The position numbers and the translations under genes are program-made. Below are positions 1-6,654 of a DNA stretch of 12,851 bases, piece by piece (within the stretch, counting starts at the first letter, position 1; each line of letters begins with the position of its first letter). Below the pieces are notes generated by a model, which worked only from the letters and a program-made list of their open reading frames with translations, was not told the origin of the DNA and made no database searches. Origin of the DNA: JBOHBN01 sp050698355 (lineage in GTDB: Bacteria > Actinomycetota > Actinomycetes > Streptosporangiales > WHST01); contig JBOHBN010000048.1 in assembly GCA_050698355.1 (NCBI GenBank), positions 1 to 12,851 of the forward strand, in the 5' to 3' direction.

Positions 1-5
1 GGCAC

Positions 6-60
6 GGTGATCATGAAGACCTCTCCGTGCTAGGACACGGGCTATCTTTCATGATCACTG
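6..60. repeat. 55-nt structured hairpin repeat, copy 1
   Basis: An 11-bp perfect stem is formed by GTGATCATGAA (7-17) and TTCATGATCAC (48-58). Inside it a second stem pairs CCGTG (25-29) with CACGG (36-40) around a 6-nt loop. The second copy at 6656-6710 has exactly the same length. It has the same 13-nt left end and 12-nt right arm, and an inner stem at the same offsets but with different bases. The copy lies in non-coding DNA about 220 bp beyond the 3' end of the glycosyltransferase gene. Its role is not known; a terminator or transcript-end structure is one option and a REP-like dispersed repeat another. The hairpin is read directly; the role is inference. Confidence 0.75.
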
Positions 61-101
61 CGGTTTGGCCGAGTCCGGTAGGTTTGCGCGCGTCGTCCCG
101 C

Positions 102-139
102 GACCCTGGTCGGCTACCGCGCGGTAATCGACCAGGGTC
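102..139. repeat. 38-nt near-perfect palindrome, copy 1 of a second hairpin family
   Basis: GACCCTGGTCG (102-112) pairs perfectly with CGACCAGGGTC (129-139). The centre, TACCGCGCGGTA (115-126), is itself a perfect 12-bp palindrome, and only a 2x2 internal mismatch separates the two stems. About 24 of 30 bases (108-137) match a second copy at 10199-10228, in the same orientation. It lies 138 bp past the stop codon of the minus-strand glycosyltransferase gene. It may therefore terminate that operon, although no T-run follows on either strand. The rest of 140-277 holds a 10-bp palindrome (ACCGGCCGGT, 147-156) and an imperfect dyad around 192-211, and no gene I can support. Confidence 0.65.
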
Positions 140-277
140 CAGCGCGACCGGCCGGTTTCACCCATAGGGGATGGCCCCGCCAGGGTCCCGGAGTGGTTAA
201 CGTGATCAACTGGACGGAGTTGTCGCCGGGCATCAACGGCACCATGTGGCCGCGGCAACCGACGCGGCGGGCGAGGT

Positions 278-1201
278 TCAGCGGTTGCGGGTGGCCCGGG
301 TGACCGTCCAGCGCTGCCGCAGCGCGCGCAGGCCCAACCCGACGAGCGCCGCGGCGTAGCGGGTCGTGCCCACCGGATCGCGCACCAGGCGGTACGCCCA
401 GCCCAGCCGAAGCCTGCTCATCCACGCTGGCGGCTGGTCGGTGGGCGCGCCCGGCGTGGCGAGCCGCTCGATCCAGTTCTCGGCGGTGACGATCACCGGG
501 ACCTTCAGCCTGACCAGGTTGTCGATGACGAACCGCTGCGGGTTGGGCGTGGGGAGCGCGACCACGAGGAGGTCCGGCTCCGCGGCGTTCACCTCGCGTA
601 CCATCTGGTCGAACGCGGCCTGCGAGTAGCGGCCCGGCGTGCCCTCCTCGATGTCGAGCTCACCGTGCATGGTGCCGACGACCTTGAGGCCGGGGTACCT
701 CGTACCGAGCTGCTCCGCAACGTCTGCCGCCTCCCCCGGTGCGGCGCCCAGCAGGAACACCCGGCTGCCGCGCCGCGCGAGCAGGTCGAACAGAGGCTGC
801 GCGACCTCGTCGGCCGTCACCCGCGGCGGGATCAGCTTGCCGAGCAGCCGGCCGGCGAGCCGTACACCCCCGCTGTCGGCGAGGATCTGGTCGAAGGTGT
901 TCATCCGGGCGGCGAGCACGGAGTTGCGCCGTGCCGCCTGCAGGTGCGGCACGTCCACGTACGTCATGGTGAGCCGCAGCCGGGTGCTGAGCGCGTGCTC
1001 GATGTCGGCCATCAGCTCGCCCTTGCGCACCGCGCTCACGTTGATGCCGAGCACGTTCACGGTCGGGTGCGGCCAGGCGAGTACCGGCATCCCCACCGTG
1101 TCGATGAGGGTATGCACCGCCTCGCGCTGCGCCGGGTCGTCGAACGCAGCCCGCCACCACGTCGGGCGCGGGGCACGGTGCGTTCCCTCGCCCTCCTTCA
1201 C
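278..1201 (-). CDS. WecB/TagA/CpsF-type glycosyltransferase, divergent
   Basis: The 307-residue product looks like a GT26 (WecB/TagA/CpsF) glycosyltransferase. Members transfer an N-acetylhexosamine or similar sugar to a lipid-linked acceptor at the inner membrane face. Visible family features are TYVDVPHLQAARRN (about 80-93), ILADSGGVRLAGRLLG (106-121) with the presumed catalytic Asp109, PPRVTADEV (125-133), RVFLLGAAPGEA (147-158) and YPGLKVVG (169-176). A C-terminal basic stretch, GWAYRLVRDPVGTTRY, resembles the family's membrane-association tail. Two normally strong motifs are altered: the GxGxPKQExW block reads ALPTPNPQRFV, and the VGGxFDxxAG block reads TAENWIERLAT. The acceptor may therefore be unusual. 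The GTG start is chosen because AAGGGGGTGA lies 7 nt upstream. The gene is last in the minus-strand operon, 52 bp after cysN. The family is fairly sure; the substrate is unknown. Confidence 0.75.
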   Translation of the reverse strand: MKEGEGTHRAPRPTWWRAAFDDPAQREAVHTLIDTVGMPVLAWPHPTVNVLGINVSAVRKGELMADIEHALSTRLRLTMTYVDVPHLQAARRNSVLAARMNTFDQILADSGGVRLAGRLLGKLIPPRVTADEVAQPLFDLLARRGSRVFLLGAAPGEAADVAEQLGTRYPGLKVVGTMHGELDIEEGTPGRYSQAAFDQMVREVNAAEPDLLVVALPTPNPQRFVIDNLVRLKVPVIVTAENWIERLATPGAPTDQPPAWMSRLRLGWAYRLVRDPVGTTRYAAALVGLGLRALRQRWTVTRATRNR

Positions 1202-1253
1202 GGCGCGGTCACCCCCTTTGTCGTTGTCGCGCTGGACCCGCCGGTCCCGCGAC

Positions 1254-2510
1254 CTATCCGCGGTCCCCGGTCAGCATGCCGGCGGCGACGGTCTGGTTGT
1301 TGGTCTCGTCGACCAGGATGAAGCCACCCGTCTCCCGGTTGCGGGAGTAGTCGTCGTAGAAGAGCGGCTGGGTGGTGCGCAGCCTGATCCGGCCGATCTC
1401 GTTCAACGCCAACACGTCGGCGTCCTCGTCCCGGTGCAACGTGTTGATGTCGAGGCGGTACTGGAACTCCTTGACCATCGACCGCACGGTACGCGTGGTG
1501 TGCTTGAGTGCGTATCGGGTACCGGGACGCAGCACGCTGCGCTCGTCCATCCAGCAGACCATCGCGTCGAGGTCCTGGGTCGCACTCGGCTGGTTGTGCG
1601 GGCGGCAGATCATGTCGCCGCGGGAGATGTCCAGGTCGTCGGCGAGCCGGACGACGACAGCCATGTCCGGGAACGCCTCGCTCACCGGCCCGTCGTAGGT
1701 GTCGATGGCGCTGATCGTCGTGGTGAAACCGGACGGGAGCGCGAGCACCTCGTCGCCGACCTTGAGCACACCGCCCGCGACCATGCCCGCGTAGCCGCGG
1801 TAGTCGTGGTAGTCGCGCGCCTTGGGGCGGATGACGTACTGGACGGGGAACCGGACGTCGACGAGGTTGCGGTCACTGGCGACATGGATGTTCTCCAGGT
1901 GGCCGAGCAGGGTCGCGCCCTGGTACCACGGCATCTCGCTGGAGCGCTCGACGACGTTGTCGCCGTTGAGCGCCGACACCGGGATGATCGTGAGGTCCGG
2001 CGTCTCCAACCTGGTCGAGAACACGCTGAACTCGCTGCGGATCTTCTCGTAGACCTCCTCGTCATAGTCGACGAGGTCCATCTTGTTCACCGCGAGCACG
2101 ATGTGCGGCACCTGCAGCAGGCTGAGCAGGAACGCGTGCCTGCGGCTCTGCTCGGTGAGGCCCTTGCGGGCGTCGACGAGCACGATGCCGAGGTTCGCGG
2201 TGGACGCACCGGTCACCATGTTGCGCGTGTACTGCACGTGCCCTGGCGTGTCGGCGATGATGAACTTCCGCCGCGGCGTGGCGAAGTACCGGTAGGCGAC
2301 GTCGATCGTGATGCCCTGCTCGCGCTCGGCGCGTAGGCCGTCGGTGAGCAGCGCCAGGTCGGTGTACTCGTCGCCGCGACTGCGGCTGGCCCGCTCGACC
2401 GAGTCGAGCTGATCCTCGAAGATCGTCTTGGTGTCGTAGAGCAGTCGCCCGATCAACGTGCTCTTGCCGTCGTCGACCGAGCCAGCGGTCGCGAAGCGCA
2501 GCAGATCCAT
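1254..2510 (-). CDS. cysN: sulfate adenylyltransferase subunit 1 (GTPase subunit CysN)
   Basis: CysN is the GTPase that drives formation of adenylyl sulfate from ATP and sulfate by CysD, in the cytoplasm. The 418-residue protein shows all G motifs: P-loop GSVDDGKST (10-18), the switch region around EREQGITIDVAYRYF (62-76), DTPGH (87-91), NKMD (142-145) and SAL (179-181). Elongation-factor-like beta-barrel domains follow to the end. The protein stops after these, so there is no fused CysC (APS kinase) domain of the kind seen in mycobacterial CysNC. The ATG overlaps the cysD stop codon by one base (TGATG), which implies translational coupling. The 52-bp gap to the following glycosyltransferase gene suggests the same transcript. 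The identification is very sure. Confidence 0.97.
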   Translation of the reverse strand: MDLLRFATAGSVDDGKSTLIGRLLYDTKTIFEDQLDSVERASRSRGDEYTDLALLTDGLRAEREQGITIDVAYRYFATPRRKFIIADTPGHVQYTRNMVTGASTANLGIVLVDARKGLTEQSRRHAFLLSLLQVPHIVLAVNKMDLVDYDEEVYEKIRSEFSVFSTRLETPDLTIIPVSALNGDNVVERSSEMPWYQGATLLGHLENIHVASDRNLVDVRFPVQYVIRPKARDYHDYRGYAGMVAGGVLKVGDEVLALPSGFTTTISAIDTYDGPVSEAFPDMAVVVRLADDLDISRGDMICRPHNQPSATQDLDAMVCWMDERSVLRPGTRYALKHTTRTVRSMVKEFQYRLDINTLHRDEDADVLALNEIGRIRLRTTQPLFYDDYSRNRETGGFILVDETNNQTVAAGMLTGDRG

Positions 2511-3424
2511 CAGAAGTACCCCTCGCGCTTCCTGTCCTCCATGGCGGATTCACTGAACTTGTCGTCTGCGCGGGTGGCGCCGCGCTCGGTAATCCGGCTG
2601 ATCGCGATCTCCGCGATGACGTCCTCGGCCGTACTCGCGTTGGACTCCACGGCACCGGTGCAGGTCATGTCACCGACCGTCCGGTAGCGCACGGTCGCCT
2701 CGTACGGCACCTCGTCGTCGCGCCTGGCGAGCACGTCGGAGTCGGCGAGCAGCATGCCGTCGCGCTCGAACACCTTGCGGGTGTGCGCGAAGTAGATCGA
2801 CGGCAGCGGGAGGTTCTCGCGGGCGACGTAGTCCCAGATGTCCAGCTCGGTCCAGTTGGAGAGCGGGAACACCCGCATGTGCTCACCCTGGTTGACGCGA
2901 GTGTTGTAGAGGTTCCACAGCTCGGGGCGCTGGCCCTTCGGGTCCCACTGGCCGAACTCGTCGCGGAACGAGAACACCCGTTCCTTGGCCCGCGCCTTCT
3001 CCTCGTCGCGCCGCGCGCCACCGAACAGCGCGTCGAACCCGTGCTCCATGATCGCGTCGAGCAGCACCTGAATCTGTAGGCGGTTGCGGCTCTGCCCGGG
3101 GCGTTCTGCGATGCGGCCCTCGTCGATCGCCTTCTGCACCGACGCGACTTCCAGCCGGAGACCGAGATCGCGGACGAGCTTGTCGCGGAACTCGATCACC
3201 TCCGGGAAGTTGTGCGCGGTATCGACGTGCAGCACGGGGAACGGCACCGGCGCCGGCCAGAAGGCCTTGGTCGCCAGCCGCACCAGCACGCACGAGTCCT
3301 TGCCGCCCGAGAACATGAGCGCGGGGCGCTCGCGTTCGGCCGCGGCCTCCCTGAAGATATGTATGGCTTCCGACTCGAGCGCGTCCAGCTGGGACAGGCG
3401 GTAGTCGGACGTGGTCGTGGCCAT
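2510..3424 (-). CDS. cysD: sulfate adenylyltransferase subunit 2 (CysD)
   Basis: CysD is the catalytic ATP-pyrophosphatase-fold subunit that adenylates sulfate to APS, working with CysN. The protein has 304 residues, close to the roughly 302 of E. coli CysD. The PP-loop SGGKDS is at 39-44, followed by VLHVDTAHNFPEV, the GGARRDEEKARAKER stretch, and FPLSNWTELDIWDYV. The C-terminal end KREGYF is typical of the family. The start is the ATG at 3424. A GAGGAGG ribosome-binding site (3436-3442 on the complementary strand) lies 11 nt upstream. The stop overlaps the cysN start. A 120-bp MITE-like insertion sits only 42 bp upstream of the start codon, between this gene and cysQ, and may change how cysD is transcribed relative to the upstream genes. 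Confidence 0.97.
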   Translation of the reverse strand: MATTTSDYRLSQLDALESEAIHIFREAAAERERPALMFSGGKDSCVLVRLATKAFWPAPVPFPVLHVDTAHNFPEVIEFRDKLVRDLGLRLEVASVQKAIDEGRIAERPGQSRNRLQIQVLLDAIMEHGFDALFGGARRDEEKARAKERVFSFRDEFGQWDPKGQRPELWNLYNTRVNQGEHMRVFPLSNWTELDIWDYVARENLPLPSIYFAHTRKVFERDGMLLADSDVLARRDDEVPYEATVRYRTVGDMTCTGAVESNASTAEDVIAEIAISRITERGATRADDKFSESAMEDRKREGYF

Positions 3425-3466
3425 CGGCCGGTGGCCCTCCTCGGTGTCGGTCTTCTGGATGGTTAA

Positions 3467-3586
3467 GAACGTGTTTGGAAACTAACTCTGTGGAGTGGGG
3501 TTGACCGGAGTTGTCCGACATGTCGGTGCCCTCTCGTGCCCAAGCCACAAGGAGTTCACCTCGACCTCACCTTTCCAAACACGTTC
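3467..3586. mobile_element. MITE-like 120-bp insertion with 15-bp TIRs and TAA target duplication
   Basis: GAACGTGTTTGGAAA (3467-3481) and its exact complement TTTCCAAACACGTTC (3572-3586) face each other across 90 bp. TAA flanks the element on both sides (3464-3466 and 3587-3589), as expected of a 3-bp target duplication. The interior is too short for a transposase and shows no coding sequence. It does hold a perfect 12-bp palindrome, CCGACATGTCGG (3515-3526). The terminal repeats and the TNA-type duplication recall the IS5 superfamily (ISL2/IS1031 groups), but I cannot name a parent IS. The element separates cysQ from cysD in an otherwise continuous operon. Removing it with one TAA copy leaves a 38-40-bp cysQ-cysD spacer with the cysQ stop codon intact. 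Confidence 0.8.
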
Positions 3587-4383
3587 TAAGCGGTCGGGAC
3601 GGGCTCGTCGCCGAGCGCCGCCATGAGCTCACCGCCGATCTCGCGGTGACAGACGACGAGATCGGGAAGTGAGCGCTCCGCGGTGTTGTAGACGAGCGGG
3701 GACCCGTCCAACCGCGACGCGTGCAGCCCCGCGGCCTGGGCCACCGCGACCGGAGCCGCGGAGTCCCATTGGTACTGCCCGCCCGCGTGGACGTACGCCT
3801 CGGCCTCGCCCCGCAGGACGGCCGCGACCTTCGCGCCGGCCGAGCCCATCGGCTTCAGCTCCGCCGGCAAAATCTCGGCGAGGCGTACCGCCTCCGCGGG
3901 AGGACGAGTACGGCTCACCAGGATACGAGGTGGCGTGCGCGGTACCGGCGGCACCACCGGGTTGTCCGCGGTGAGCACGGTCTCGAGTGCGGGCAGCGCG
4001 ACCGCGCCGGCGACCAGCTCGCCGCGTACCCAGAGTGCGACGTGCACCGCCCAGTCCGTACGGCCGGGCTCGCCGAACTCCCGAGTCCCGTCCAGCGGGT
4101 CGATGATCCACACCCGGTCGGCGTGCAACCGGCGGTCGCTGTCCGGTGCCTCCTCGGAGAACACGGTGTCGTCGGGCCGCGCGTCAGCGAGGTAGCCGGC
4201 AAGGGCGCGCTGCGCCCGCCGGTCGCCCTCCGCGCGCAGCGCCGCCGGGTCGGCGAAGGCCTCCGCAGTGCGCAGCTCGCGCAGCACCTTGCCGGTGTGC
4301 TCGGCGGCCCGCCTGGCGACGGCGTGATCGTTGGCTGCGTTCACCGGTACACCATAGGACAGGCTCCGATTGGTTGCGGTCAC
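3586..4383 (-). CDS. cysQ: 3'(2'),5'-bisphosphate nucleotidase CysQ
   Basis: This is a Mg2+-dependent phosphatase of the inositol monophosphatase superfamily. CysQ removes the 3'-phosphate of PAP (or PAPS), recycling the by-product of sulfate reduction or sulfotransfer. The 265 residues show the metal-binding Glu pair in FSEEAPD (75-81), DPLDGTREF (95-103) and the C-terminal WDSAAPVAVAQAAG signature (206-219). Length matches actinobacterial CysQ. The GTG at 4383 overlaps the pth stop codon by 4 bp (GTGA). A second GTG at 4344 would give 252 residues and an N-terminus more like other CysQ proteins; neither has a clear ribosome-binding site. The stop TAG is formed at the boundary of the MITE and its target duplication. 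Neighbouring cysDN supports CysQ over a generic inositol phosphatase. Confidence 0.92.
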   Translation of the reverse strand: MTATNRSLSYGVPVNAANDHAVARRAAEHTGKVLRELRTAEAFADPAALRAEGDRRAQRALAGYLADARPDDTVFSEEAPDSDRRLHADRVWIIDPLDGTREFGEPGRTDWAVHVALWVRGELVAGAVALPALETVLTADNPVVPPVPRTPPRILVSRTRPPAEAVRLAEILPAELKPMGSAGAKVAAVLRGEAEAYVHAGGQYQWDSAAPVAVAQAAGLHASRLDGSPLVYNTAERSLPDLVVCHREIGGELMAALGDEPVPTA

Positions 4384-5000
4384 GGCACGACCGGGCGGGT
4401 GTTGTAGGTGTTCTGCGCGCGCTCCAGGCCGTCGGCCAGCAGCGACTCGACCGCGTCGGCGGTGCGGTCGACCAGGTAGGACAGGTCACGGCGCTCCGTC
4501 GCGGAGAAGTCGCGGAGCAGGTAGTCGACCGGGTCCATCTGCCCGGGCGGGCGACCCACGCCGAAGCGCACCCGCGGGTACTCGCCGGTGCGCAGCGAGC
4601 GGCGGATCGAGCGCAGCCCGTTGTGCCCGTTGTCGCCGCCGCCGAACTTTACCCGCAGCTCTCCGTACGGCACGTCGAGCTCGTCATGCACGACCACGAG
4701 CCGTTCCAGCGGCACCTTGTAGAAGCCCTGCAGCCCGCCCACCGCCGCGCCGGAGTCGTTCATGTACGTCTGCGGCTTGGCGACGAGAGCGCGGCAGCCG
4801 GCGACACGGCCAGAGACGACGTGTGCGCGCGCCCGGTGTCGCTTGAAGGATGCGCCCATCCGCTCGGCGAGCAGGTCGGCGACGAGGAAACCAGCGTTGT
4901 GCCGGTTGCCGGCATACTTCGGGCCGGGGTTGCCCAAACCGACGACGAGCCAGGGGGTGTCGTCGGCGCCGTGCGGTCCCGACGGGGCCATGGCGGGCAC
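4380..5000 (-). CDS. pth: peptidyl-tRNA hydrolase
   Basis: Pth cleaves peptidyl-tRNAs released from stalled ribosomes and so recycles tRNA. The 206-residue protein carries the family signatures in order: VVGLGNPGPKYAGNRHNAG (19-37) with the catalytic His34, KPQTYMNDSG (75-84) with substrate-contacting Asn81, VVHDELDVPYG (103-113) with Asp106, and GGDNGHNGLRS (121-131) with Asn127. The first 15 or so residues are a poorly conserved lead. The GTG at 5000 or the ATG at 4991 could each be the start. I kept the GTG because a purine-rich AGCGGGG lies upstream. The gene begins 17 bp after the rplY stop, the usual rplY-pth pairing of actinomycetes, and overlaps cysQ by 4 bp. Confidence 0.96.
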   Translation of the reverse strand: MPAMAPSGPHGADDTPWLVVGLGNPGPKYAGNRHNAGFLVADLLAERMGASFKRHRARAHVVSGRVAGCRALVAKPQTYMNDSGAAVGGLQGFYKVPLERLVVVHDELDVPYGELRVKFGGGDNGHNGLRSIRRSLRTGEYPRVRFGVGRPPGQMDPVDYLLRDFSATERRDLSYLVDRTADAVESLLADGLERAQNTYNTRPVVP

Positions 5001-5017
5001 GTCGTGGCCCCGCTGGC

Positions 5018-5701
5018 TCAGGAGCCCTGCTCCCCGGCGGCCCCCGGCTCAGCGCCCTCCTCGGCGGCCTCCGCAACCGGCTCACCGGGCTCGCCGGCCT
5101 CCTCGCGCTCGACGCCGGCCTCGGCCTCCGCCTCGGCGAGCTCCGCCTCCAGCTGCTCGGAGGTCGGCGAGTGCACGATGTGGAGTATGAGCAGCTCGGG
5201 GTCGATGTCCAGCTCCACGCCGGTCGGCAGCTTGATGTCCGCGGCGGTGAGCTGGGACCCGATCTCCATCCCCTCGACGCTGACCTCGAACTCCCCGGGG
5301 ATGTGCGTGGCCTCCGCCTGCACGGTGAGGCTGGTCAGCTGCTGGTCGAGCATGCCGTCGGTGACGACCTCGCCGACCACGGTGACGGGTACGTCGACGC
5401 TGACCTTCTCACCGCTGCGTACGAGGAGCAGGTCGATGTGCTTGAGGAAGCCCTTGATCGGGTCGCGCTGCACCGCCTTCGGCAGGGCGAGCTGGGAACG
5501 GCCGCCGAGACCCTCGATGCGAAGCAGGACGTTGGGGGACTTGAGCGCGAGCATCAGATCGTGCCCCGGCAGGGACAGGTGACGCGGCTCGGCGCCGTGG
5601 CCGTACAGGACGCCAGGCACCTTCGCAGCACGCCGGACACGGCGCGCCGCTCCCTTGCCGAACTCGGTGCGCGGCTCGGCCTGGATACGGACCTCGGACA
5701 C
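5018..5701 (-). CDS. rplY: 50S ribosomal protein L25 (general stress protein CTC type)
   Basis: The protein binds 5S rRNA in the large ribosomal subunit. The 227 residues comprise an N-terminal L25 domain (VSEVRIQAEPRTEFGKGAAR, then VLYGHG at about 31-36 and IKGFLKHIDLLLV at about 82-94). A TL5/CTC beta domain follows (about 98-185, including VPVTVVGE and the PGEFEVSVEGMEIG region). The last 40 or so residues are a Glu/Ala-rich acidic tail. I placed the start at GTG 5701, because a GAGGAG ribosome-binding site lies 8 nt upstream and homology begins exactly there. The reading frame stays open for 27 more codons upstream, but that part is Arg-rich and unlike L25. This is the first gene of the minus-strand operon and is divergent from padR. 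Confidence 0.95.
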   Translation of the reverse strand: MSEVRIQAEPRTEFGKGAARRVRRAAKVPGVLYGHGAEPRHLSLPGHDLMLALKSPNVLLRIEGLGGRSQLALPKAVQRDPIKGFLKHIDLLLVRSGEKVSVDVPVTVVGEVVTDGMLDQQLTSLTVQAEATHIPGEFEVSVEGMEIGSQLTAADIKLPTGVELDIDPELLILHIVHSPTSEQLEAELAEAEAEAGVEREEAGEPGEPVAEAAEEGAEPGAAGEQGS

Positions 5702-5858
5702 TGCTGGACTCCTCGTAATTCGCGTTCGGGGCGAGCGTCGGCTCGGGAACCGCCGACGGCATCGAATGGTCGGGACGCGCATGCAAGACCGCGTGGAGAA
5801 CCGAGTCTATCCGCCGCGGCTCGCGGGGGCGAAACGAGGCCCGGCAGCGAAGAGCCGC

Positions 5859-5887
5859 TTGCGTATAAGACTATCACGATATATCTT
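5859..5887 (+). promoter_or_regulatory. candidate padR promoter with overlapping GATATATC operator
   Basis: TTGCGT (5859-5864) and TATCTT (5882-5887) are 17 bp apart and could form a sigma-70-type promoter reading toward padR. The AT-rich patch between them stands out in this GC-rich DNA. It contains the perfect 8-bp palindrome GATATATC (5878-5885), overlapping the inverted pair TATC-AC-GATA (5872-5881). AAGA (5867-5870) and TCTT (5884-5887) form an outer pair. Such inverted repeats immediately upstream of a padR gene are typical of autoregulatory operators. The intergenic region 5702-5914 also has to serve rplY on the other strand, so both directions may respond. The motifs are seen; the function is inferred. 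Confidence 0.5.
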
Positions 5888-5914
5888 TGACGCATCACCG
5901 ACAGTCGATGGGAT

Positions 5915-6637
5915 GTGGACGACATGACACACACCGAATCGATCCCCGGCCCGTGGGGCATGGGCGGGCTGGACTCAGGTAGGAGTTGGCTCGATCCGCG
6001 GGTTGCCGCCCTGCGGGGCATGCGCATGGCCCAAGCGCGGGAACGGGGGCGAGGCGACCGCGGGGGCCACCGCGAGCGCGGGCCGCACCGCGGCGACCAC
6101 GGCGGCTTCCCGTTCGGGTTCGGCCCGGGCTTCCCGCCGTTTCCCGGCCGCCCGGGGCACTTCGGTCCGCGGGTCAGGCGCGGCGACGTACGGGCGGGGA
6201 TCCTGGCTCTGCTCGCGGAGGAACCGCGCAACGGCTACCAGATCATCCAGGAGCTGAAGTCGCGCAGCGGCGGGGTCTGGCGCGCAAGCCCAGGTTCTGT
6301 GTACCCGGCGCTGCAACAGCTCGACGACGAGGGGCTCGTGCGTACCGTCGAGGTCGGCGGGCGCAAGGCGTACGAGCTCACCGACGCCGGCCGCGCGCAC
6401 GTCGACGAGCAGCCGGACGAGTTCGAGGCGCCGTGGGACGCGGTGTCCGGCGGCGTACGCGAGGAGATGTCCGAGCTTCGCGACGTGATCGGGCAGCTGG
6501 CGACCGCCGCCATGCAGGTCGCCCAGGCGGGCAGCCGGGCCCAGCGGCAGCGTGCGGTCGGCGTGCTCACCGACGCGCGCAAGTCGCTGTACCGGATCCT
6601 CGCCGAGGACGACGACTCGGAGGCGCCGGCCGAGTAG
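5915..6637 (+). CDS. PadR-family transcriptional regulator with Gly/His/Pro-rich N-terminal extension
   Basis: The 240-residue protein has a PadR winged helix-turn-helix at about 89-165. It runs from RRGDVRAGILALLAEEP through NGYQIIQEL, SPGSVYPALQQLDDEGLV and the wing GGRKAYELTDAGR. A C-terminal helical region (about 175-232) would form the dimerisation arm. Ahead of the DNA-binding domain lies an 88-residue extension. It is rich in Arg, Gly, His and Pro (GHRERGPHRGDHGG at 51-64, then FPFGFGPGFPPFPGRPGHFG), is probably disordered, and could bind metal, as the His-rich N-terminus of E. coli YqjI does. The start could be GTG 5915 or ATG 5924; neither changes the domains. The gene stands alone and is divergent from rplY, so its target may be itself. 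The regulated function is unknown. Confidence 0.9.
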   Translation: MDDMTHTESIPGPWGMGGLDSGRSWLDPRVAALRGMRMAQARERGRGDRGGHRERGPHRGDHGGFPFGFGPGFPPFPGRPGHFGPRVRRGDVRAGILALLAEEPRNGYQIIQELKSRSGGVWRASPGSVYPALQQLDDEGLVRTVEVGGRKAYELTDAGRAHVDEQPDEFEAPWDAVSGGVREEMSELRDVIGQLATAAMQVAQAGSRAQRQRAVGVLTDARKSLYRILAEDDDSEAPAE

Positions 6638-6654
6638 AAGCGCAGACAACTCCT

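Noticed and set aside
192..211. Imperfect dyad around GTTAACGTGATCAAC as an operator.
   Set aside because: Only about 14 of 20 positions are symmetric and no gene start is visible next to it in this window, so it is mentioned only in passing.
639..2336. A 565-codon plus-strand open frame opposite the glycosyltransferase and cysN genes.
   Set aside because: It is antisense to well-supported genes, has Arg/Val/Asp-biased composition typical of GC-rich shadow frames, and matches no family I know.
2883..3548. A minus-strand frame starting in the MITE-like element and running into the cysD region.
   Set aside because: It overlaps cysD out of frame and soon becomes Arg/Gly/Ala-rich shadow sequence. 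The element itself shows no transposase motif.
4146..5582. A 478-codon plus-strand open frame over cysQ, pth and rplY.
   Set aside because: It lies opposite three clearly identified genes and has low-complexity Ala/Arg/Ser composition; it is a shadow frame.
5804..5809. TAGACT (minus strand) as a -10 box for the rplY operon.
   Set aside because: I could not find a convincing -35 partner at 16-18 bp, so I did not list it as a promoter.
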